The notes: generated by a model not told the origin, from the sequence alone. A DNA stretch of 64,000 bases from Bacteroidetes bacterium 2013_40CM_41_45 (GCA_002215675.1 NGFH01000004.1:186001-250000); one strand, 5' to 3'; counted from the first letter of the stretch, positions 43,076 to 53,726 are shown. A program made the numbers and translations.

Positions 43076-46000
43076 ATGGGAAGAAATTACCTGCTTGCTA
43101 TAATGGCAATGCTTATTGTTAACGTTGCGTCTTGGGCGCAGACCGGTTCTATTAAAGGAAAGGTTATTGATAAGACAACTCGGGAGCCGATTCCTTTTGC
43201 AAACGTTGTTGCAGAAATGAATGGCGCACTGGTTGCAGGTGACCAGACTGATTTTGATGGCAACTTTCACATCAAGCCCCTGAATCCGGGAGAGTATGAT
43301 GTTAAAGCAACCATTGTCGGTTACGGGCCAAAAGCAATTACAAAAGTTATTGTATCGATAGATAAGATAACGTTTCTTGATTTTGATATATCAAAAGGAG
43401 TGGATATAAAAGAGTTCACATTTGAGGGATATAAAGTTCCTTTGATTGATAAAGGAAATCCGGCAACGCAAAACACCATCACCCAGGACGAAATTAAAGT
43501 GGCTCCTACCCGTGATGTTAAAGCAATAGTATCTACTACGGCAGGAGTAGGGCAGCAGGACGATGGAAAGGAATTGCACTTCAGAGGAGCCAGGGCATCC
43601 AATGATGCAAACAATCCTGATAGAGACAGTTATATCTATATTGATGGAGTAAAAGTACGTGGCTCTGTAAATCTTCCACAGTCAAGTATTGAGCAGGTCA
43701 CCGTTATTACAGGAGGTGTTCCTGCACAGTACGGAGATGCAACATCCGGAATTACGGCTTTGACTACCAGGGGACCTTCAAAAAAATATTTCGGAGGAGT
43801 TGAAATGGTGACGTCAGAATTATTTGATGATTATGGATACAACCTTGCCGGTTTTAATGTTTCGGGCCCTCTCTACACCAAGAAGGATAAGGAAGGAAAA
43901 AAATCCGGAAACCCTCTTGCAGGATTTTTTGTTGCGGGAGAATATCAACATGAAAAAGACCCTAACCCTTCTGCCATAGGTGCCTGGGTTGTAAGAGACG
44001 ATATATTACGAAGCATGGAACAAACACCTTTTGTATTGTCGCCTACCGGCTCCGGCTTTGTTCAGAGAGGTGATTATTTAAGAACGGATTCCCTTGTGCA
44101 CGTGAAGGCGAATCCTAATGTAGCATCACGTTCATATAGAATCAATGGCAAGTTCGATATTCAGGCAGCAAAAAATGTGACCCTAACTTTTGGAGGTTCC
44201 TATGATTATAACAGACGGCACGACAGGATTGACATTTATTCAATAAACAATTATGCAAACAATGACCAGGAAACATACACTACCTGGAGAGCATATGGAA
44301 AACTAACTCAGAAATTCAGTTCTTCCGGAACATCAGAAGATAAAAGGGCGTCTACATTAAAGAATGCATTTTATTCCATTCAATTCGACTTTACCCGGTT
44401 CACCCGTGTAGATGAAGATGATTCTCACCAGGACAGCTATTTTAAATACGGTTATTTAGGTAAGTTTAAAACATACCGTGAAAAGACCTATAAGTTTACC
44501 AGTGATTCTTCGTTTACAGGCTTTGTATTAGATAGCTACAGGGACACGTTAGTTACCTACGAACCAGACCTTTCTGCCAACCCGATACTAACCAATTACA
44601 CCCAGCAATATCTGACCTATGTGCCAGACCCGGAAAGCATTACTCAGATAGAGAATGAAGGAGGAATGGTAAATGGAGATAATAGAATCCGGCTTAATAT
44701 TTATTCTCTCTGGGCATCACCCGGAAGACAGTTTAACAGGTATCTTAAAGAGGAAGACAATCAATACAGGATTAGTGCCAGCGGTTCTGCAGACTTAAAG
44801 AACCATTCTATTAATGTGGGGTTTGAGTATGAGCAGCGAATTGACCGCCAGTTTATTATAAGCCCAAGTGATTTATGGACGCTTATGAGGCAGCTTGCCA
44901 ATAACAATATTAAGAATTTTGATACGGCTACCGGCTATCATGTTGCACCCGATGTTATTGAGTACAACTATAAGTATGTTCAGAACCAGATTGATGGCCA
45001 GTATGTAAACGGTTTTTTTGAAAACTTCAGGAAAAGAGTAGGGCTCACCAATACGGATTGGGTTGATTTGGATTCATATGACCTTAGCAAGTTCTCGCTG
45101 GATTTATTTACTGCAGATGAACTGCTGAATAACGGAGGTAACTATGTCGCTTATTATGGTTATGACTACTTAGGCAATAAGACCAGTGATAACCCGAGTC
45201 TGAATGATTTTTTTAATGATAAAAAGGATGGAAACTTTACGAGAAAAATTGCTCCTTTTCAACCCATCTATACAGCGGGATATATCCAGGATAAATTTGC
45301 TTTCAACGATTTGATTTTTAATGTTGGCCTTCGGGTAGACCGCTTTGACGCCAATCAAAAAGTGTTGAAGGATAAATATTTGCTGTACCCCGCGCATACC
45401 GTTGCAGAAGTTCCCGGAAGCATGAATGCCACGGTAGGACATCATCCCGATAACATAGGAAGCAACTATGTGGTTTACGTAAACGATTATAACAGCTCTT
45501 CCCCGGTTATAACAGGTTACCGCAACGGAGACGACTGGTATGACGCCCAGGGTAACCAGGTTGCCGACCCGGCCGTGATAACCAATACAGGAAACAGTTC
45601 AGGAAACATTAACCCGTACCTTATAAGTCCGGGCGACAGATTAAAAAAGAAAATTGACCCCGATGCCGTATTTAAGGACTACGAACCTCAGACCACCTTT
45701 ATGCCCCGGGTTGCATTTTCATTTCCTATTTCAGACCAGGCATTATTCTTTGCCCATTATGACATATTAGCGCAGCGTCCTCCCGATAGGTTAAGAATGA
45801 GTCCGATTGATTATCTCTTTTTGGAAAGCCGTTCCGGATCTATCAATAATCCCGATTTGAAACCGGAAAAAACCATTGACTATGAGCTTGGATTTAAACA
45901 AGTGCTTAGCAAGAGTTCGGCTATAACCATTTCTGCATTTTACAGGGAGATGAGAGACCTTATTCAAGTCAAACAGATTACGTATGCCTTTCCTAAAACA

Positions 46001-46762
46001 TACACGACGTGGGACAATATTGACTTCGGAACGGTAAAAGGCATTTCTATTGCCTACGACTTAAGAAGGAGTGGCAATGTGAGAATGACTACCAGTTATA
46101 CCTTGCAATTTGCAGAAGGAACCGGCTCTGATGATAATGCAAATGCTAACCTGGTAAATACAGGGCAGCCCAACCTGAGAGAAATTAAGCCGCTCAACTT
46201 TGACCAACGCCATAATCTTGTAACATCATTTGACTTCCGCTTTGGAGGAGGCGCGGATTATAACGGGCCGATTTTATTTAATAAACCTATTCTTGCCCGC
46301 ACCGGTCTAAATGTAGTTTTCCGTGCCAACTCCGGGTATCCTTTTTCTCGCCAGTCTAATGTTACCCAGGCCGCTGCCGAATTAATCCAGGAACGCGCCA
46401 CACTTGAAGGAAATATAAACGGCTCGCGGTTACCCTGGCAGTTCAAAATTGACGCCAGACTTGACCATGATATAGAAATTAAATTTGGTAAAGCAAAAGA
46501 TGACGGCTCTCGTAAGAGTGTCTATGTTAATGTTTACCTCCAGGTTCAGAACCTGCTGGATGCAAAAAATGTTATAGCAGTTTATAAGGCAACCGGTAAC
46601 CCTAATGATGACGGTTATCTTACCGCTGCCACTTCTCAAAACAATATTAATACCCAGGTTGACCCTCAATCATTCAGAGACCTTTATGCTATTAAAGTAA
46701 ATAAACAAGAGAACTATAGTTTACCACGTAGAATACGCCTTGGAGTAAAACTTGACTTCTAA
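43076..46762 (+). CDS. TonB-dependent receptor with carboxypeptidase-regulatory-like N-terminal domain
   Basis: A 1228-residue outer-membrane receptor. After the signal peptide (LLAIMAMLIVNVASWA) comes a CarboxypepD_reg-like domain (about 22-110: GSIKGKVIDKTTREPIPFAN). A plug domain follows (about 130-260: RDVKAIVSTTAGV, GKELHFRGAR, IYIDGVKVRG, SIEQVTVITGGVPAQYGDATSGI). The rest is a 22-strand-type barrel ending RRIRLGVKLDF. A SusD partner is absent; the next genes encode a large secreted protein and a PorV-like barrel. The cargo may be a peptide, glycan or metal complex, but nothing in the sequence defines it. First gene of a three-gene operon. Confidence 0.9.
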   Translation: MGRNYLLAIMAMLIVNVASWAQTGSIKGKVIDKTTREPIPFANVVAEMNGALVAGDQTDFDGNFHIKPLNPGEYDVKATIVGYGPKAITKVIVSIDKITFLDFDISKGVDIKEFTFEGYKVPLIDKGNPATQNTITQDEIKVAPTRDVKAIVSTTAGVGQQDDGKELHFRGARASNDANNPDRDSYIYIDGVKVRGSVNLPQSSIEQVTVITGGVPAQYGDATSGITALTTRGPSKKYFGGVEMVTSELFDDYGYNLAGFNVSGPLYTKKDKEGKKSGNPLAGFFVAGEYQHEKDPNPSAIGAWVVRDDILRSMEQTPFVLSPTGSGFVQRGDYLRTDSLVHVKANPNVASRSYRINGKFDIQAAKNVTLTFGGSYDYNRRHDRIDIYSINNYANNDQETYTTWRAYGKLTQKFSSSGTSEDKRASTLKNAFYSIQFDFTRFTRVDEDDSHQDSYFKYGYLGKFKTYREKTYKFTSDSSFTGFVLDSYRDTLVTYEPDLSANPILTNYTQQYLTYVPDPESITQIENEGGMVNGDNRIRLNIYSLWASPGRQFNRYLKEEDNQYRISASGSADLKNHSINVGFEYEQRIDRQFIISPSDLWTLMRQLANNNIKNFDTATGYHVAPDVIEYNYKYVQNQIDGQYVNGFFENFRKRVGLTNTDWVDLDSYDLSKFSLDLFTADELLNNGGNYVAYYGYDYLGNKTSDNPSLNDFFNDKKDGNFTRKIAPFQPIYTAGYIQDKFAFNDLIFNVGLRVDRFDANQKVLKDKYLLYPAHTVAEVPGSMNATVGHHPDNIGSNYVVYVNDYNSSSPVITGYRNGDDWYDAQGNQVADPAVITNTGNSSGNINPYLISPGDRLKKKIDPDAVFKDYEPQTTFMPRVAFSFPISDQALFFAHYDILAQRPPDRLRMSPIDYLFLESRSGSINNPDLKPEKTIDYELGFKQVLSKSSAITISAFYREMRDLIQVKQITYAFPKTYTTWDNIDFGTVKGISIAYDLRRSGNVRMTTSYTLQFAEGTGSDDNANANLVNTGQPNLREIKPLNFDQRHNLVTSFDFRFGGGADYNGPILFNKPILARTGLNVVFRANSGYPFSRQSNVTQAAAELIQERATLEGNINGSRLPWQFKIDARLDHDIEIKFGKAKDDGSRKSVYVNVYLQVQNLLDAKNVIAVYKATGNPNDDGYLTAATSQNNINTQVDPQSFRDLYAIKVNKQENYSLPRRIRLGVKLDF

Positions 46763-46825
46763 AATAATTTTCACCCGCTAAAAAAATAACCGGCCTGCTT
46801 TAAGCAGGTCATAAAACACAAAGCC

Positions 46826-49800
46826 ATGAAATCAAAACTTATCTTGTTACTGCTTGCACTTGCAGGCAGTGTGCTGGCAAAAGAAAATGTCGGCTCCAGA
46901 AACAGGACGCAATCTGCGACAATGAAAAATATTGCCGCCGGATGCGCTGGCTCAACTGCTAAAACGGAATTAGCTTTTAATAATGTCCGTACGGTAATAC
47001 TTATTAATGGAGACATGTGGTGGGATGCAATGGCAAGCATAGGGCCGCAATATGAAATACCCAAAGGAGGCGGAATTCATTCCCTGTTTAGCGGTGCGCT
47101 TTGGATAGGTGGAATTGATGCGAGCAACAACCTTAAAGTTGCCGCGCAAACCTACAGGCAGAGTGGCAGCGATTTTTGGCCGGGACCTCTGGATACCACA
47201 TTGGCGAGCGTTAACCCGGATGTTTGCCTGCAGTATGACAGGCACTGGAAGCTAACCTTAGATGACTTGAAAAAATTTAAAGCATTTACAGAAGATCCCA
47301 ATTCTTCTCCGAGTTATACCGATGCTGATATTCCGGACGATATAAAAACATGGCCGGGCACAGGTGATGTTAGCGGAGAGCACCAGGGAAGATACCTGGC
47401 ACCTTATGTTGATGTTGACTCAAATGGAGTTTATGATTACCAGGCCGGTGATTACCCCGACCACAACCAGCTTTACTCTACTGTTGAGTGCGGAGATAAA
47501 TTGTTTGGCGACCAGTTTATATGGTGGGTATTTAATGATGTGGGTAACATTCATACCGAAACCGGTGGGGCAACAATTGGCCTTGAGATACATGCCCAGG
47601 CGTTTGTTTTTCATACCAACGATGAGGTTGATAATATGACCTTCTATAATTACAAGATAATTAACCGCTCCAGCACACAGATAAACCAGAATTATTTTGG
47701 TTGTTTTGTTGACGCTGACTTAGGAAATTTTCAGGATGATTATGTGGGATGTGATGTTCCACGCGGTTTAGGATATTGCTATAATGGCGATGCTGATGAT
47801 GACGGACCTAAAGGTTATGGCGTAAATCCTCCGGCTATCGGAGTCGATTTTTTCCAGGGCCCTCTTGCCGACCCTAATGACACTGTTGATAACAACCGCA
47901 ATTGTATTATTGACGAACCGGGAGAGCAAATTATTATGTCACGATTTGTATTTTACGTTAACGACTTTAGCAACTGGGGAAATCCGGAAAATGCAACTCA
48001 ATACTATAATTATTTAAAAGGCATTTGGAAGAATGGCCAGGTAATGACCTATGGCGGATTCGGGAATGGCGCGGGGAATGGCGCTACTGCAATTCCTTGT
48101 AAATTTATGTTTCCGGGCAATACAGACCATCAGTGGGAATGGGGCACAGGCGGAAACTGCTCTACTGCGGCACCGGCAGCAGCTCAGGCAGATTGGGATG
48201 AATATATTGCAGGTAATCTTCCATCTGACAGAAGATTTTTACATTCTGCCGGTCCGTTTACTTTGCAGCCGGGTGCTGTAAACACAATTACCACAGGCGC
48301 GGTATGGGCAAGGGCTACACAAGGTGGGCCGCAGGCATCGGTTAATCTCTTAAGAATTGTTGACGACAAGGCGCAACTTCTCTTCGACAACTGCTTTTCT
48401 ATCCTCAACGGGCCCGATGCGCCTGATGTTACATTGCGCGAACTTGACAAGGAAATCGTTCTCACTATTTCCAACTCTCCCTCATCCAATAATTATAAGG
48501 AACTGTACAAAGAAAAAGACCCTGCCATCCAGCATTCGATAGATACGCTATACAGTTTCGAGGGCTACCAGATATTTCAGCTCAAAAATGAAACCGTTTC
48601 TTCAAGCGAGCTGCATAATCCTGACCGCGCTCGTCTTGTTGCCCAGGTTGATTCTAAAGATACTATATCGCAAATTGTAAATCATTATTTTGATTTCGCT
48701 ACCTCTTCATGGCGATCTGTTGAGGAGGTCAACGGTGATAATAAAGGCATAAGGCATTCTTTCCGCATTACTACAGACAAGTTTGCAACCGGTGACACCC
48801 GCCTTATAAACCACAAAAATTATTTTTACATGGTTATTGCCTACGGCTTTAATAATGCTGAAGTAGCTCCCGACCCGTATTCAACTACTCAGGATGGACA
48901 AAGGCAGCCATATATAGCGGGAAGGCGGAATGTAAAAATATATACTGCTATTCCCCATAACCCGGTACCCGAAAATTACGGACAAGATTTGAATTCCATT
49001 TATGGAAACGGACCCAAGCTAACACGGGTTGAAGGCAACGGAAACGGGTACCTTATTAATTACCACACTCCGGATGCAAATGCTACTGATTTCTCTTCTA
49101 TACGGCTAACTCTTGACCTTACTGCTGAATCAGTCGCCGAAATTTTAGATGCAAGCACCGGATACAGGTCAAAACATCCGGAATATGAAGCAAGCAGGGG
49201 ACCGGTTAATGTAAAAGTTATAGACCCGGTGAAAGTTCCCAATGCAGATTTTATATTGTGGGTTGAAAATATAAATGACACGGCACATTGGTATTTGAAG
49301 AACCTTGACAGCGATGTTATAATGGCAGCAGATGCAAGATACAGCACATTATCTGAGCAGTTGTTTCCGGATTGGGGATTATCAGTAACCTTTTCAAAAA
49401 TTTCGGGCCCGCTTCTTACGTATGATGGTACCGATGATGGACATGGCTATGTTGAAGCCACTATGCAATTTACCGACCCTAACAAGCCATGGCTGATAGG
49501 AGTGCCTGACGGGGATGCAACTGCTAATGAAATTGACTCTGCATTTAATTGGATTCATCCCCCCGATACGGCTCTGGTATCCGGTATAGACCCCAGGTTG
49601 AAATATGAAAAAGTTCTTCAAGGAATATGGGCTCCGTACCGGTTGGTTTCACCGGGCACTTCCAGCACCATATGGCCGCACAGTCCTTCATATAATGCAG
49701 CTTCTGTAAAACAAAATTTAGGCCAGAATTTAAATAGCGTTGATGTAATAATAACACGCGATAAAAGCAAATGGAGCAGGTGCGTTGTGGTGGAGGCAAA

Positions 49801-51037
49801 TGCTTCAACGGCTCTTGCCGAAAACGGCACCCCCAAAGGAAACCCAAGGAGAACTTTTTCGATTAATAAAGACGGTGTGTATTCTACTGACACCACAGCC
49901 ACCAGCACCGACCCCAACTCGCCCGATTATATTTCAGGTAAAGGCATGAGCTGGTTCCCGGGATACGCGATAGATGTTGAAAAAGGAGAACGGCTGAATA
50001 TCATGTTTGCCGAAGATTCGTGGCTTGCCGGTGAAAACGGAAAAGATATGAAGTGGAACCCTTCTTCAAATTTTATTTCTGACTTAGGAGGTATACAATT
50101 GGGAGGTATGCATTTTATTTATATTGTCAACTCCAACAATGATGCTTCAGTAAATAATCAGATGGTACCCTATGATGGATGTGCCCAAATCCAGACTCTG
50201 TTTAATTCACCACTGTTAGTCTCTAAAACAAGGATCTATAAAAATGTGACCTGGGTTAACTTTCCGGTTATGCTTGAAGGATACAGTATGGAGGACAATG
50301 GAATGGTTCCTCCGTGCGATGTAAAAATACGCCTGCGTGTTGCAAGGCCATATTCTAATTATGGCACAGGCAACCCTGTTGACAGTGTAAGTCTTGCACA
50401 AAACCAGACCTATGTTGTGGCTAATGGAAGAATAAAGTATGATACTGCTTATTATAATGCAGGGCAGACTTTTACAACCTACGGAAATATTAATTCTTAT
50501 AGTGTCAAAACTAATAACACCTCTACTCCTGCTGCACTGGTACTTACATCGGGCGGAAACAACGGGTACCCCATGTATACGTTCAAGACGGACAACCTTG
50601 CAAATGCACCTTATAATGTTGAGGCTGCAAAAAGCGCCCTTGACTTGATTAATGTGGTTCCTAATCCGTATTATGCATACTCGGCATACGAAGGAACCCT
50701 GGTAGCCGGTGTTTCTGTTCAGCCGCAGTTAGACAACAGGGTCAAGATTGTAAACCTTCCGCCCAGATGTACTATTTCAATTTATACTGTTAACGGAATT
50801 CTGGTAAGGAGATTCAGCCGCGACGTAGCTGCCGATAATTCCTACGGGTCACAGGTGACAGACAAAAATTTTGAAACCAGCCAGGATTGGGATTTAAAGA
50901 ATCACAAAAATATTCCTATTGCCAGCGGTTTGTATTTGATTCACGTTGAAGCAAAAGATAACAGCGGTATTGTTATTGGAGAGCGAACATTGAAATGGTT
51001 CGGTGTGATGCGTCCTATTGACCTTGATTCATTCTGA
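46826..51037 (+). CDS. Large secreted protein with T9SS-type C-terminal region
   Basis: A 1403-residue exported protein (signal KSKLILLLLALAGSVLA). The N-terminal third (IHSLFSGALWIGGIDASNNLKVAAQTYRQSG, VFNDVGNIHTETGGATIGLEI) and the core belong to a family that occurs in Bacteroidota and Ignavibacteria beside PorV-like genes, without known enzymatic role. The end has a sorting-domain-like segment: NVVPNPYYAYSAYE, CTISIYTVNGILVRRFSRD and IPIASGLYLIHVEAKD. The last residues MRPIDLDSF extend past the usual T9SS end. It has many Asp/Asn-rich loops that may bind Ca2+. Middle gene of the operon, 63 nt after the receptor. Confidence 0.75.
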   Translation: MKSKLILLLLALAGSVLAKENVGSRNRTQSATMKNIAAGCAGSTAKTELAFNNVRTVILINGDMWWDAMASIGPQYEIPKGGGIHSLFSGALWIGGIDASNNLKVAAQTYRQSGSDFWPGPLDTTLASVNPDVCLQYDRHWKLTLDDLKKFKAFTEDPNSSPSYTDADIPDDIKTWPGTGDVSGEHQGRYLAPYVDVDSNGVYDYQAGDYPDHNQLYSTVECGDKLFGDQFIWWVFNDVGNIHTETGGATIGLEIHAQAFVFHTNDEVDNMTFYNYKIINRSSTQINQNYFGCFVDADLGNFQDDYVGCDVPRGLGYCYNGDADDDGPKGYGVNPPAIGVDFFQGPLADPNDTVDNNRNCIIDEPGEQIIMSRFVFYVNDFSNWGNPENATQYYNYLKGIWKNGQVMTYGGFGNGAGNGATAIPCKFMFPGNTDHQWEWGTGGNCSTAAPAAAQADWDEYIAGNLPSDRRFLHSAGPFTLQPGAVNTITTGAVWARATQGGPQASVNLLRIVDDKAQLLFDNCFSILNGPDAPDVTLRELDKEIVLTISNSPSSNNYKELYKEKDPAIQHSIDTLYSFEGYQIFQLKNETVSSSELHNPDRARLVAQVDSKDTISQIVNHYFDFATSSWRSVEEVNGDNKGIRHSFRITTDKFATGDTRLINHKNYFYMVIAYGFNNAEVAPDPYSTTQDGQRQPYIAGRRNVKIYTAIPHNPVPENYGQDLNSIYGNGPKLTRVEGNGNGYLINYHTPDANATDFSSIRLTLDLTAESVAEILDASTGYRSKHPEYEASRGPVNVKVIDPVKVPNADFILWVENINDTAHWYLKNLDSDVIMAADARYSTLSEQLFPDWGLSVTFSKISGPLLTYDGTDDGHGYVEATMQFTDPNKPWLIGVPDGDATANEIDSAFNWIHPPDTALVSGIDPRLKYEKVLQGIWAPYRLVSPGTSSTIWPHSPSYNAASVKQNLGQNLNSVDVIITRDKSKWSRCVVVEANASTALAENGTPKGNPRRTFSINKDGVYSTDTTATSTDPNSPDYISGKGMSWFPGYAIDVEKGERLNIMFAEDSWLAGENGKDMKWNPSSNFISDLGGIQLGGMHFIYIVNSNNDASVNNQMVPYDGCAQIQTLFNSPLLVSKTRIYKNVTWVNFPVMLEGYSMEDNGMVPPCDVKIRLRVARPYSNYGTGNPVDSVSLAQNQTYVVANGRIKYDTAYYNAGQTFTTYGNINSYSVKTNNTSTPAALVLTSGGNNGYPMYTFKTDNLANAPYNVEAAKSALDLINVVPNPYYAYSAYEGTLVAGVSVQPQLDNRVKIVNLPPRCTISIYTVNGILVRRFSRDVAADNSYGSQVTDKNFETSQDWDLKNHKNIPIASGLYLIHVEAKDNSGIVIGERTLKWFGVMRPIDLDSF

Positions 51038-51087
51038 TGTTGCAGTAATTAATTTAACCCTTATCAAAAAACGTAAGACATAACATT

Positions 51088-52146
51088 ATGAGAAAAGTTT
51101 TATTGGCTGGATGTATCGTAATCTTTTTCAATACTGTGATATTGGAGGAAGTGAAAGCAGGAAATAACGACCGTGTAGGACAGGCAGGAGCTACAGAACT
51201 CCTGATAAATCCGTGGGCGCGCTCATCCGGACTTGCCGGGGCCAACAGCGGTTCCATTCGCGGACTTGAATCTATGTTCCTGAATGTGGCAGGTACTGCA
51301 TTTACAAAGAGGACAGAAATTCTCTTCGCCCACACCGACTATTTCAAAGGTTCGGGAATCAGTATCAATTCTCTTGGCTTTACTCAAAAGGTAGGAGAAT
51401 CTGGCGTGATGGGATTAGGACTCATGTCGATGGATTTCGGGGATATTCAAATTACAACACCTGATTTGCCTGAAGGTAATATCGGAACTTTTTCTCCCCA
51501 GTTTCTTAATATTACAGCTTCCTATGCCAAAGTTTTCTCAAACAGTATATATGGAGGCATTGCGTTTAAAATTATTGATGAAAGTATTTCAAACCTAAGT
51601 GCAGGCGGCCTTGCTTTCGATGCAGGTATCCAGTATGTAACCGGTAGCAATGCTGACAAGGACAATATCAAGTTCGGAATTGCACTGCGCAACGTAGGCC
51701 CCCCGCTTACATTCAGCGGTGATGGTTTGTCATTTAAGGGAACCGTCATATCCACCGGCAATACCATTACGGTGGAGCAGCGGGTAGAAAAATTTGAAAT
51801 GCCTTCCCTCATTAATATAGGCATTACATACGACCGTAAATTTACCGATATGCACCGCCTGTCGGTTTGCGGAACATTCACAGCCAATTCTTTTTCTAAC
51901 GACCAATTTGCTCTGGGGCTTGAATATGCCTTTAAGGAGCAGTTTATGCTGCGGGGAGGATACCAATATGAAAAGGATATCAGCGATAAGACCCTGAAAC
52001 GTACCGCCAACAATGGATTGTGCGTCGGTGTGAGCGTTGATGTTCCTTTAGGCAAAGGCGGAAAAAAATTCGGAATAGATTATTCGTATACACTTACTAA
52101 TCCATTTGACGGAACCCACCGCATAGGAGCCAAGATAGACTTATAA
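51088..52146 (+). CDS. PorV/PorQ-family outer-membrane protein
   Basis: A 352-residue barrel protein with signal peptide. VGQAGATELLINPWARSSGLAGANSGSIRGLESMFLN is the PorV-like opening, followed by strand-rich segments (GVMGLGLMSMDFGDIQ, YGGIAFKIIDES, GIALRNVGPPLTFSGDG, LALGLEYAFKEQFMLRGGYQYEKD). PorV shuttles T9SS cargo to the attachment complex, while PorQ and other paralogues have less clear roles. This could be a dedicated shuttle for the preceding 1403-residue cargo; this is an inference from gene order. It is the last gene before a clear terminator. Confidence 0.85.
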   Translation: MRKVLLAGCIVIFFNTVILEEVKAGNNDRVGQAGATELLINPWARSSGLAGANSGSIRGLESMFLNVAGTAFTKRTEILFAHTDYFKGSGISINSLGFTQKVGESGVMGLGLMSMDFGDIQITTPDLPEGNIGTFSPQFLNITASYAKVFSNSIYGGIAFKIIDESISNLSAGGLAFDAGIQYVTGSNADKDNIKFGIALRNVGPPLTFSGDGLSFKGTVISTGNTITVEQRVEKFEMPSLINIGITYDRKFTDMHRLSVCGTFTANSFSNDQFALGLEYAFKEQFMLRGGYQYEKDISDKTLKRTANNGLCVGVSVDVPLGKGGKKFGIDYSYTLTNPFDGTHRIGAKIDL

Positions 52147-52171
52147 TCTTTAGTAGCAAATTACTGCAAAG

Positions 52172-52206
52172 GCAGTCCCGATGATACTATCGGGATTGCT
52201 TTTTGT
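52172..52206 (+). terminator. Rho-independent terminator after the PorV-family gene
   Basis: Stem GCAGTCCCGAT / ATCGGGATTGC (11 bp, one G-T pair) with a 6-base loop, followed by TTTTTGT. It lies 25 nt after the stop codon at 52146, and greA begins 25 nt after it. Confidence 0.8.
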
Positions 52207-52231
52207 TTTATTAATATTTCAAGCAATCAAT

Positions 52232-52705
52232 ATGACAAGCGTTAACTATTTAACAGAAGAAGGGCTTCGGAAGCTCCAGGAAGAAATTATTTTTTTGAGG
52301 AACATTGAGCGCCCCCGCATTTCGCAAATGATTTCAGAAGCCCGCGATAAAGGCGACCTGAGCGAAAATGCCGAATACGATGCAGCCAAAGACGCACAGG
52401 GAATGCTGGAACTTAAAATTCTAAAGCTGGAAGAACTGCTCGCCAATTCGAGAGTAGTAGATGGAAGCAAACTTGATAATTCCAAGGTGCTTATTCTCTC
52501 CACAGTTAAACTGAAAAACATGGGAAGCAAGCAGGAAGTGGTTTATACACTCGTTTCAGAACAGGAAGCCGACCTTAAATCGGGAAAAATTTCAGTGAGC
52601 TCTCCAATTGGAAAAGGACTGCTCGGAAAATCGGTAGGTGAGATTGCTGAAATACTTGCCCCATCGGGAAAAATGGAGTTCAAAATTCTCGAGATAAAAA
52701 GATAG
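52232..52705 (+). CDS. greA: Transcription elongation factor GreA
   Basis: A 157-residue GreA. The ATG at 52232 (MTSVNYLTEEGLRKLQEEI) fits the family start; the frame continues upstream to 52181 through the terminator and is not coding there. The N-terminal coiled coil contains ARDKGDLSENAEYDAAKDAQ, with the acidic tip residues that reach the RNA polymerase active site and stimulate cleavage of backtracked RNA. The C-terminal FKBP-like domain includes SPIGKGLLGKSVGEIAEI. The downstream epimerase starts 26 nt later. Confidence 0.95.
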   Translation: MTSVNYLTEEGLRKLQEEIIFLRNIERPRISQMISEARDKGDLSENAEYDAAKDAQGMLELKILKLEELLANSRVVDGSKLDNSKVLILSTVKLKNMGSKQEVVYTLVSEQEADLKSGKISVSSPIGKGLLGKSVGEIAEILAPSGKMEFKILEIKR

Positions 52706-52731
52706 TTATTGGGTTATCGGGGAGATTACCA

Positions 52732-53715
52732 ATGGCAGAAAATAAATTTCATTCGGTTGATTTATCTTCCTTTTCATTTCTTGTCACAGGCGGGGCGGGA
52801 TTTATTGGCTCTCATATAACGGATTATTTGCTTAAGCACGGGGCACGCCTTGTGCGCGTGATTGACAATCTCGTTACCGGCTTTGAAATTAATCTTGAAA
52901 GTTTTTCCGGAAATAAATCTTTTGAATTTTTCAAAGGAGATATTTCCAACCCGGATGACTGCAAAAACGCATGTTCCGGTATTGATTTTGTTTTTCACCA
53001 GGCAGCGCTCGGTTCGGTTTCAAGGTCAATAGAGTATCCGCTTAGCACCCACCAGACCAACAGCACCGGATTCATCAACATGCTTGTAGCAGCGAGAGAT
53101 TCAGGAGCAAAAAAATTTTTATTCGCCAGCTCATCATCCGTCTATGGCGATGAAGAGACGCTTCCGAAAAAAGAAAGCAAAACCGGAAATCCTTTGTCGC
53201 CTTATGCAGTAACAAAAGTTACCAACGAATTATATGCAGCAAATTTTTTTAGGACATACGGAATGAAAACCATTGGGCTACGCTACTTCAATATTTTTGG
53301 CCCCCGGCAATCACCCGGTGGACCATATGCTGCGGTGATTCCGCTTTTTATTGAGGCCATGCTTTCGGGCAAAGAAATTTTTATTGACGGTGACGGAAAC
53401 CAGACGCGCGATTTCACTTACATCGAAAATGCCGTGCAGGCAAATATTAAAGCAATGTTTGCAGACAATCCGCAATCATACGGTAAGGTATTTAACATTG
53501 CGGCAGGCCGTAATATCAACCTGAATCAGCTTGTTCAGCTTCTCGGTAAAATCACCAGCTACACAAAATCTCCTGTACATCGTCCCCCGCGAAAAGGCGA
53601 CATCAGGAATTCTTTAGCCGATATTTCTCTCGCAGAAAATCATTTCAGTTATAAACCGGAGACAAGCGTAGAGGAGGGGTTGAAAAAAACGGTGGAATGG
53701 TTCAGGAATAAGTAA
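52732..53715 (+). CDS. NAD-dependent sugar-nucleotide epimerase/dehydratase (WbpP/TviC-like)
   Basis: A 327-residue extended SDR. The NAD-binding GGAGFIGSH is at about 20-28, the SSSVYGDEETLPKKE segment follows, and catalytic YAVTK lies at about 156-160. RYFNIFGPRQSPGGPYAAVIPLFIEAML and GDGNQTRDFTYIENAV match UDP-N-acetylglucosamine 4-epimerases of the WbpP/TviC group most closely. Such enzymes provide GalNAc- or GalNAcA-type sugars for surface polysaccharides. The next gene, a CpsB-like phosphatase 11 nt on, supports a polysaccharide role. Confidence 0.88.
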   Translation: MAENKFHSVDLSSFSFLVTGGAGFIGSHITDYLLKHGARLVRVIDNLVTGFEINLESFSGNKSFEFFKGDISNPDDCKNACSGIDFVFHQAALGSVSRSIEYPLSTHQTNSTGFINMLVAARDSGAKKFLFASSSSVYGDEETLPKKESKTGNPLSPYAVTKVTNELYAANFFRTYGMKTIGLRYFNIFGPRQSPGGPYAAVIPLFIEAMLSGKEIFIDGDGNQTRDFTYIENAVQANIKAMFADNPQSYGKVFNIAAGRNINLNQLVQLLGKITSYTKSPVHRPPRKGDIRNSLADISLAENHFSYKPETSVEEGLKKTVEWFRNK

Positions 53716-53726
53716 ACCGCCATAAC

